38,628 nt of DNA, from contig CADAJJ010000027.1 of NCBI GenBank assembly GCA_902788205.1, positions 1 to 38,628 on the forward strand, written 5' to 3'. The stretch comes from RUG023 sp900315435 (GTDB lineage Bacteria; Spirochaetota; Spirochaetia; Sphaerochaetales; Sphaerochaetaceae). The notes beneath the pieces were generated by a model. That model saw nothing but the letters and a program-made list of their open reading frames with translations, did no database searches and was not told the origin of the DNA. Below, piece by piece: positions 34,811-38,628 of the stretch (position 1 is the first letter of the stretch; every line of letters begins with the position of its first letter). Made by a program: the position numbers and the translations under genes.

Positions 34811-35301
34811 CAGGCCACCTCCCCTTCTTTCCGCTTCCCAAAGGCGCGGATACTCTGCACCAGACCAACCACGGCGTAGACCGACATCAGTGCGAACGAG
34901 ATGACGATCGAGACGGTAATCAGCCGGTAGGAAACCTCGAGGGCGGCGGTGACCTTGGTGGATGCCTTCACGTAGAAAAAGCTCATGACACACATCCAGA
35001 GCGAGATGATGGTTACGAGAATGGCATTGACCAAGGAAAAGATGTTCTTCCACAACCCCTTCGTCATCTGCATGACGATGTCCACCCCCATCAAGCGCTT
35101 CTGCTTGAACGCGCCGGCGGCACCAAGGAAAATCGTCCAGACGAAACAGGCGACGGAAATCTCTTCCGACCAGAAATAGGTAAAATGCAGGCAATACCGG
35201 GTGAATACGTTCATGATGACGATGGCTACCGTCACCGAAATGAACACACCCCCGATATACAACTCGAAATTATCGAGCAAGTCCTTCTTATCGAGACGCA
35301 C
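34810..35301 (-). CDS. dctQ: TRAP transporter small permease, DctQ type
   Basis: 163 residues from GTG 35301, which has GAGGAG about seven bases upstream. Four membrane segments are visible, with the family's FTYFWSEEISVACFVWTIFLGAAGAFKQ-type core (EEIS...F.WTIFLGA) in segments one and two. It associates with the large permease and receives substrate from the binding protein. It lies between dctP (about 70 bp upstream) and dctM (1-bp overlap). Confidence 0.9.
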   Translation of the reverse strand: MRLDKKDLLDNFELYIGGVFISVTVAIVIMNVFTRYCLHFTYFWSEEISVACFVWTIFLGAAGAFKQKRLMGVDIVMQMTKGLWKNIFSLVNAILVTIISLWMCVMSFFYVKASTKVTAALEVSYRLITVSIVISFALMSVYAVVGLVQSIRAFGKRKEGEVA

Positions 35302-35370
35302 GGTTTCACTCCTCTCAACGGGAAAACAGGGGATGCGTGGATGTGCATCCCCTGTTTCCGGATGTATCGG

Positions 35371-36405
35371 TTATTTCTTCAGATTGGCGCGAATCCCGCT
35401 CAGCTCAGCCTGAATCTGGTCATAGATGCCAGGCGTCCACTTCGGGAACTTCGTGTACACGACAGAGGCGGCCTTGGAGAACGCGGCGGAATCGACTTCG
35501 TGGAAATGCACCCCGACTTTCTTCAAATCCTCGGCATACTCGGACTCGAGCTTCTCCGTCTCTTCCAGGTTGTCCTGCGTACCCTTGTCGACTTCTTCCT
35601 GGATGATGGCCCTCTGCTCGTCAGTCAGGCTGTCCCAGCAGGCCTTGGAAATGCAGATGCAGGAAACACCGAGCAGGTGACGGGTCAGGGAGAATTCCTT
35701 GACGTTCTCGTACTGCTTGGTTCCCCAATAGGTCATGATCGAGCCTTCGACGCCATCGATCACACCCTGCTGGATTGCGGAATAGGTGTCAGGATACGGC
35801 ATCGCGACCGGACTTGCACCCATCGCTTCCATCGTGTAGGTGTACAGCTGGCTCGTCGGGACACGGATCTTGACGCCTTTCATGTCGGCGGGCTTGGTGA
35901 CCGGCTTGTTCAGCATCATGCTGCGGAAGCCGAAAACCCAGTCGAGGGACAAGACCTTGATGCCCTGCTTCAGGGCCTCGTCGTTCAGGTGCTTGACCAG
36001 ATCGGTCTTGGTCATGGCCAGGTACTCGTCAAACGAGGTATAGAGGAACGGACCAGTGACCGCATTGTAATCGGGCACATAGTCACCAAGGAAGTTGATA
36101 CCGTCCACCAAGATGACGTCGGCACCACTGGTGACAAGTTCCATGCCATCCTTGCCGATGGGGAAGGTGCCGCCCGTGTACAGCTGCAGGTCAAGCGTCC
36201 CGCCACTACGTTTGTTGATACCCTCGCACACCTTGACCAAGGACTTTGCGGTCTGCTCGTTGTCTACAAATTTTGTCGTGACCTTGATCACGCGCGGACC
36301 AGACGACTTTGACGTGGAAGCTGTCGACTCTGCACCGCCTTGAGCAAAGAGAGATGCGGATGCGAGCATACCGAGAATCACGCAAAGAGCTCTAACTTTT
36401 TTCAT
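35371..36405 (-). CDS. dctP: TRAP transporter solute-binding protein, DctP type
   Basis: 344 residues. ATG 36405 is preceded by GAGGAGG. A Sec signal peptide (MKKVRALCVILGMLAS) ends near SLFAQGGAEST, a spirochaete-style N-terminus. The DctP fold shows KRSGGTLDLQLYTGGTFPIG, DMKGVKIRVPTSQLY (with the substrate carboxylate-binding Arg in KIRVP) and QQGVIDGVEGSIMTY. It captures an organic acid outside the membrane for the DctQM permease. The ligand is unknown; nearby uronate genes make a sugar acid one option. Confidence 0.92.
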   Translation of the reverse strand: MKKVRALCVILGMLASASLFAQGGAESTASTSKSSGPRVIKVTTKFVDNEQTAKSLVKVCEGINKRSGGTLDLQLYTGGTFPIGKDGMELVTSGADVILVDGINFLGDYVPDYNAVTGPFLYTSFDEYLAMTKTDLVKHLNDEALKQGIKVLSLDWVFGFRSMMLNKPVTKPADMKGVKIRVPTSQLYTYTMEAMGASPVAMPYPDTYSAIQQGVIDGVEGSIMTYWGTKQYENVKEFSLTRHLLGVSCICISKACWDSLTDEQRAIIQEEVDKGTQDNLEETEKLESEYAEDLKKVGVHFHEVDSAAFSKAASVVYTKFPKWTPGIYDQIQAELSGIRANLKK

Positions 36406-36727
36406 GAAAACCTCCTCTTCAAAAACTCCTTTTTGAACCTGACTTCAAGTCTACCATGCGCAATTCCCTTGTCAACAAATATCCAAATCGATAAGAAATA
36501 GATAAAATATTCTTCAAAAAATCTCTCGTACGCAATTATGAAAAAGACAGAATTTTCTCCCTTTCGTTTTCCAAAACACGGTACAACACCATGGTTTTTA
36601 CTTGATTTCCACAGGAACCATATGGTTGGTCCATAGTGTTTTTCCTATCATGATATTGCGATTACACAATGAGTAAAATCAGGCATCGCCAATGCCGAGG
36701 AAAACTGAAGCACCCACGAGAAACACT
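36406..36727. other. Control region between the TRAP operon and the upstream MATE gene
   Basis: 322 bp without a gene, AT-rich. It holds the TRAP promoter at 36448-36475 and, 140-200 bp upstream of it, three dyads: AACCATATGGTT (36616-36627), TATGG-N5-CCATA (36621-36635, overlapping) and TATCATGATA (36646-36655). ACCATGGT also occurs near 36588. The clustered CCAT/ATGG half-sites suggest a repressor or activator operator. Confidence 0.45.
36448..36475 (-). promoter_or_regulatory. Promoter of the TRAP operon
   Basis: Minus strand: perfect -35 TTGACA (36475-36470), 16-bp spacer, -10 TAGACT (36453-36448). It lies about 40 bp before the dctP start. Confidence 0.55.
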
Positions 36728-38053
36728 TCAGGAAAGCGACCGGATCCACTCGGTTTTGTTGACCAGATACCACGAAGGAAGGCACTTGAAAACCTGGTCG
36801 CTGTTCAGGCAGATGACGACCGCGACCGGGGACGCATGGACGACGAACGCCATGAAAAGGGAAAGAGGAATGACGACGGCCCAGATACTGACCAGGTTCA
36901 TCTTCACTACGCTTTTGGTGCAGCCTCCCGCTTTCAGCACCGCGTTGTTCGGCATCTCATAGGACATGCCGACGAACGTGACAGGCAGGACAAGCAAGAA
37001 CTGGCGCATCAGCCCCATCGCCTCAGGACTCAGGTGGTACAGGCTCATGACCGGACGGCTGATGGCAAAGAGGAACAACCCGCTGGCAACACCGATGGCA
37101 AGGAAGGCTGCCTGCAACTGCCTGCTGATCCGCTTGACCCTGTCACGATCCCCCTCCCCGATGGCTTTGCCGATGACGACGCCGGCGGCGCTCGCCGAAC
37201 CGACGGCGGTCGATTTGACCAGCAGATACAGGGTGGAACTTGCGCTGTTGGCAGCTATGGCGGCAGCTGTCATGTGGCCGAGGATCACCGTCTGCATCGC
37301 CGTGTTCAACCCCCACAGCGCGGCATTGAAGACCAAAGGTCCGGTCAGGCGGAAATAGCTGCCTGCCAGCCTGTGGTCGACCACCAGGTAATCAGAGGGA
37401 CGCAGTTTCAGCGCGAGCTTACGGAAGCGGACAAAGGCCAGCAGCACGACCAGTTCGATGATCCTGCAGGAAAGAGTGCCGATGGCGGCTCCCTCCACGC
37501 CCATCTCAGGAAAACCGAAGCGGCCGTAAATCAACGTGTAGTTGATACAACAGTTGACCACCAGGGCGAGGATGGAAAGGAAGAAGGAGATGCGCACCAC
37601 CTCGATCGACCGGAGCGTCGCCAGCACAATCTGGGTGACGGCAAAGAAGCAATAGGAGAAACGGACGATGGAAAGGTAGCGCGCGCCTTCGGCGATGATC
37701 GCCTCGTCATCGGTAAAGACCAACAGCACCTGCCGGGGAAACAGGGAGGCCAAGGCAAAAAGGATAAGGGAGATGCCGATCGCCAAGCGCATGGCCAGGC
37801 TGGAAATCCGTCTCATCGGCTCCAAATCCCGGGCGCCCCAATAGCGGGCGCAGAAAATCACCACACCGTCGCCCAGCGCCATCAGCAGCTGCTGGTAGAT
37901 GAACTGCACTTGGTTGACCGCGGCCACGCCGCTGAGGGCCGTCTCGGCATACCCTCCCAGCATCAAGTTGTCAGCCAGGTTGACCGACAGCGTCACGACA
38001 TTCTGGAGCACCAGCACGAAGGCGAGGGAGGCGAAGGAAACGAGGGGGCTCAT
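36728..38053 (-). CDS. MATE-family efflux protein
   Basis: 441 residues with about 12 membrane segments. ATG 38053 overlaps the upstream MATE stop as ATGA, so the two are translationally coupled. Landmarks are LQNVVTLSVNLADNLMLGGY, EMGVEGAAIGTLSCR, SASAAGVVIGKAIGEGD and EMPNNAVLKAGGCTKSV. It belongs to the branch whose members often sit as adjacent pairs. The two coupled genes might make a pair of related exporters or a heteromer, which is speculation. The substrate is unknown. Confidence 0.87.
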   Translation of the reverse strand: MSPLVSFASLAFVLVLQNVVTLSVNLADNLMLGGYAETALSGVAAVNQVQFIYQQLLMALGDGVVIFCARYWGARDLEPMRRISSLAMRLAIGISLILFALASLFPRQVLLVFTDDEAIIAEGARYLSIVRFSYCFFAVTQIVLATLRSIEVVRISFFLSILALVVNCCINYTLIYGRFGFPEMGVEGAAIGTLSCRIIELVVLLAFVRFRKLALKLRPSDYLVVDHRLAGSYFRLTGPLVFNAALWGLNTAMQTVILGHMTAAAIAANSASSTLYLLVKSTAVGSASAAGVVIGKAIGEGDRDRVKRISRQLQAAFLAIGVASGLFLFAISRPVMSLYHLSPEAMGLMRQFLLVLPVTFVGMSYEMPNNAVLKAGGCTKSVVKMNLVSIWAVVIPLSLFMAFVVHASPVAVVICLNSDQVFKCLPSWYLVNKTEWIRSLS

Positions 38054-38628
38054 ACCAGATGGATCCTCATCCATGTTCCGCTCTTATAGCGAGCGATGAA
38101 GAAGGTAGAGCGGAATACCCAATCAACGCACATGGCCACCCAGACCCCGATGATCTTCCACCCGAGCACCACGCCAAGCAGGTAAGCTCCCAAGAGCCGG
38201 CAGAAGACGATGGAGAAGGCGCCGACGGCCAGCGTGTAGCGCACATCCCCTGCCGCCCGCAGCGTGTTGGGAAGGTTGAAGGAAAGCGGATGGAGCAGCA
38301 TGGCCACCCCTTCGTGGATGACCACCAGCCAGACCGTCAGCCTCCACGCCTCGTCCGAAAGCCCGTAAAGCAGACGGATTGCCGGAAGCAGGGCGATGGT
38401 GGCGCCGCCGAGGATGACGATGGAAAGGTGGCTCATCAGGATCAATTTGCGGGTATAGTACTTGGCCTGGCCGTATTCCCCCGCCCCGACACAGCGCCCG
38501 ACAATCGGGATGACTGCCAGATTCATGGCCCTGCTGACGGTGATGCCGATCGTATCAAGACTGTTGGCTACCCCGTTGGCGGCAATCTGGGCAGTTCCGA
38601 ACAGGGCGATGATCGAGACCACGATGAC
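38050..38628 (-). CDS. MATE-family efflux protein, C-terminal part (5' end outside window)
   Basis: The last 192 codons of a MATE gene; the frame is open to the window edge. Seen are GTAQIAANGVANSLDTIGITVSRA, AVIPIVGRCVGAGEYGQAKYYTRK and NLPNTLRAAGDVRYTLAVG, the second-repeat motifs of the family. The stop overlaps the next MATE start by four bases. This is the fourth MATE gene within 8 kb. Confidence 0.87.
   Translation of the reverse strand, partial: VIVVSIIALFGTAQIAANGVANSLDTIGITVSRAMNLAVIPIVGRCVGAGEYGQAKYYTRKLILMSHLSIVILGGATIALLPAIRLLYGLSDEAWRLTVWLVVIHEGVAMLLHPLSFNLPNTLRAAGDVRYTLAVGAFSIVFCRLLGAYLLGVVLGWKIIGVWVAMCVDWVFRSTFFIARYKSGTWMRIHLV

Overview
The window looks like chromosomal DNA of a free-living or gut-type spirochaete of the Sphaerochaeta/Treponema group. 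This is an inference. It rests on solute-binding protein N-termini of the FANGAKE / FAQGGAE type common in that group, a GC content judged by eye at a little over 50 percent, dense carbohydrate ABC and TRAP transporters, and YesMN-type two-component control. No rRNA, tRNA or CRISPR array was seen.

Left part (1-20 kb). The 3' end of an alkaline phosphatase and a YibE/F-like membrane protein read rightward. They meet a leftward mannoside locus: YesM-type sensor kinase, YesN-type AraC response regulator, two CUT1 permeases, a cytoplasmic GH38 alpha-mannosidase, the solute-binding protein, and class I mannose-6-phosphate isomerase. No ABC ATPase is present, so a shared ATPase encoded elsewhere is probably used. 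Next come a PAS-GGDEF gene broken by one in-frame TGA and a second leftward catabolic operon: DppB-, DppC- and fused DppD-DppF-like proteins, a family-5 lipoprotein, a mannonate dehydratase (UxuA) homologue and an alginate-lyase-family protein. A divergent LysR regulator faces it. Together these suggest uptake and breakdown of uronic-acid oligosaccharides by a 'peptide-type' ABC importer.

Middle part (21.2-28.7 kb) is an accessory island. It holds a PD-(D/E)XK-helicase (DUF2075/Schlafen-3-like) protein, a MazG-like pyrophosphohydrolase, a small unrecognised protein, a decayed IS21-family element with a nonsense codon and a frameshift in istA and a possible frameshift in istB, a gene-poor stretch with an 11-bp-arm inverted repeat, and an autoinhibited Fic protein. 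The fic gene is bracketed by two ungapped 54-bp copies of a three-box (TCTCCCAA) element. The island abuts an RlmD/RumA-like rRNA methyltransferase that has lost its C-terminal catalytic segment.

Right part (28.7-38.6 kb). A fumarylacetoacetate-hydrolase-family enzyme is followed by four MATE-family transporter genes, two of them overlapping tail to tail by 56 bp. Between them lies a complete leftward TRAP operon (dctP-dctQ-dctM) with a good sigma70-type promoter. The last MATE gene runs off the window.

The best candidates for something new are the paired three-box elements around fic, the helicase/MazG/small-protein cluster beside mobile DNA, the TGG-to-TGA break in the PAS-GGDEF gene, and the operator-like architecture before the mannoside transporter.
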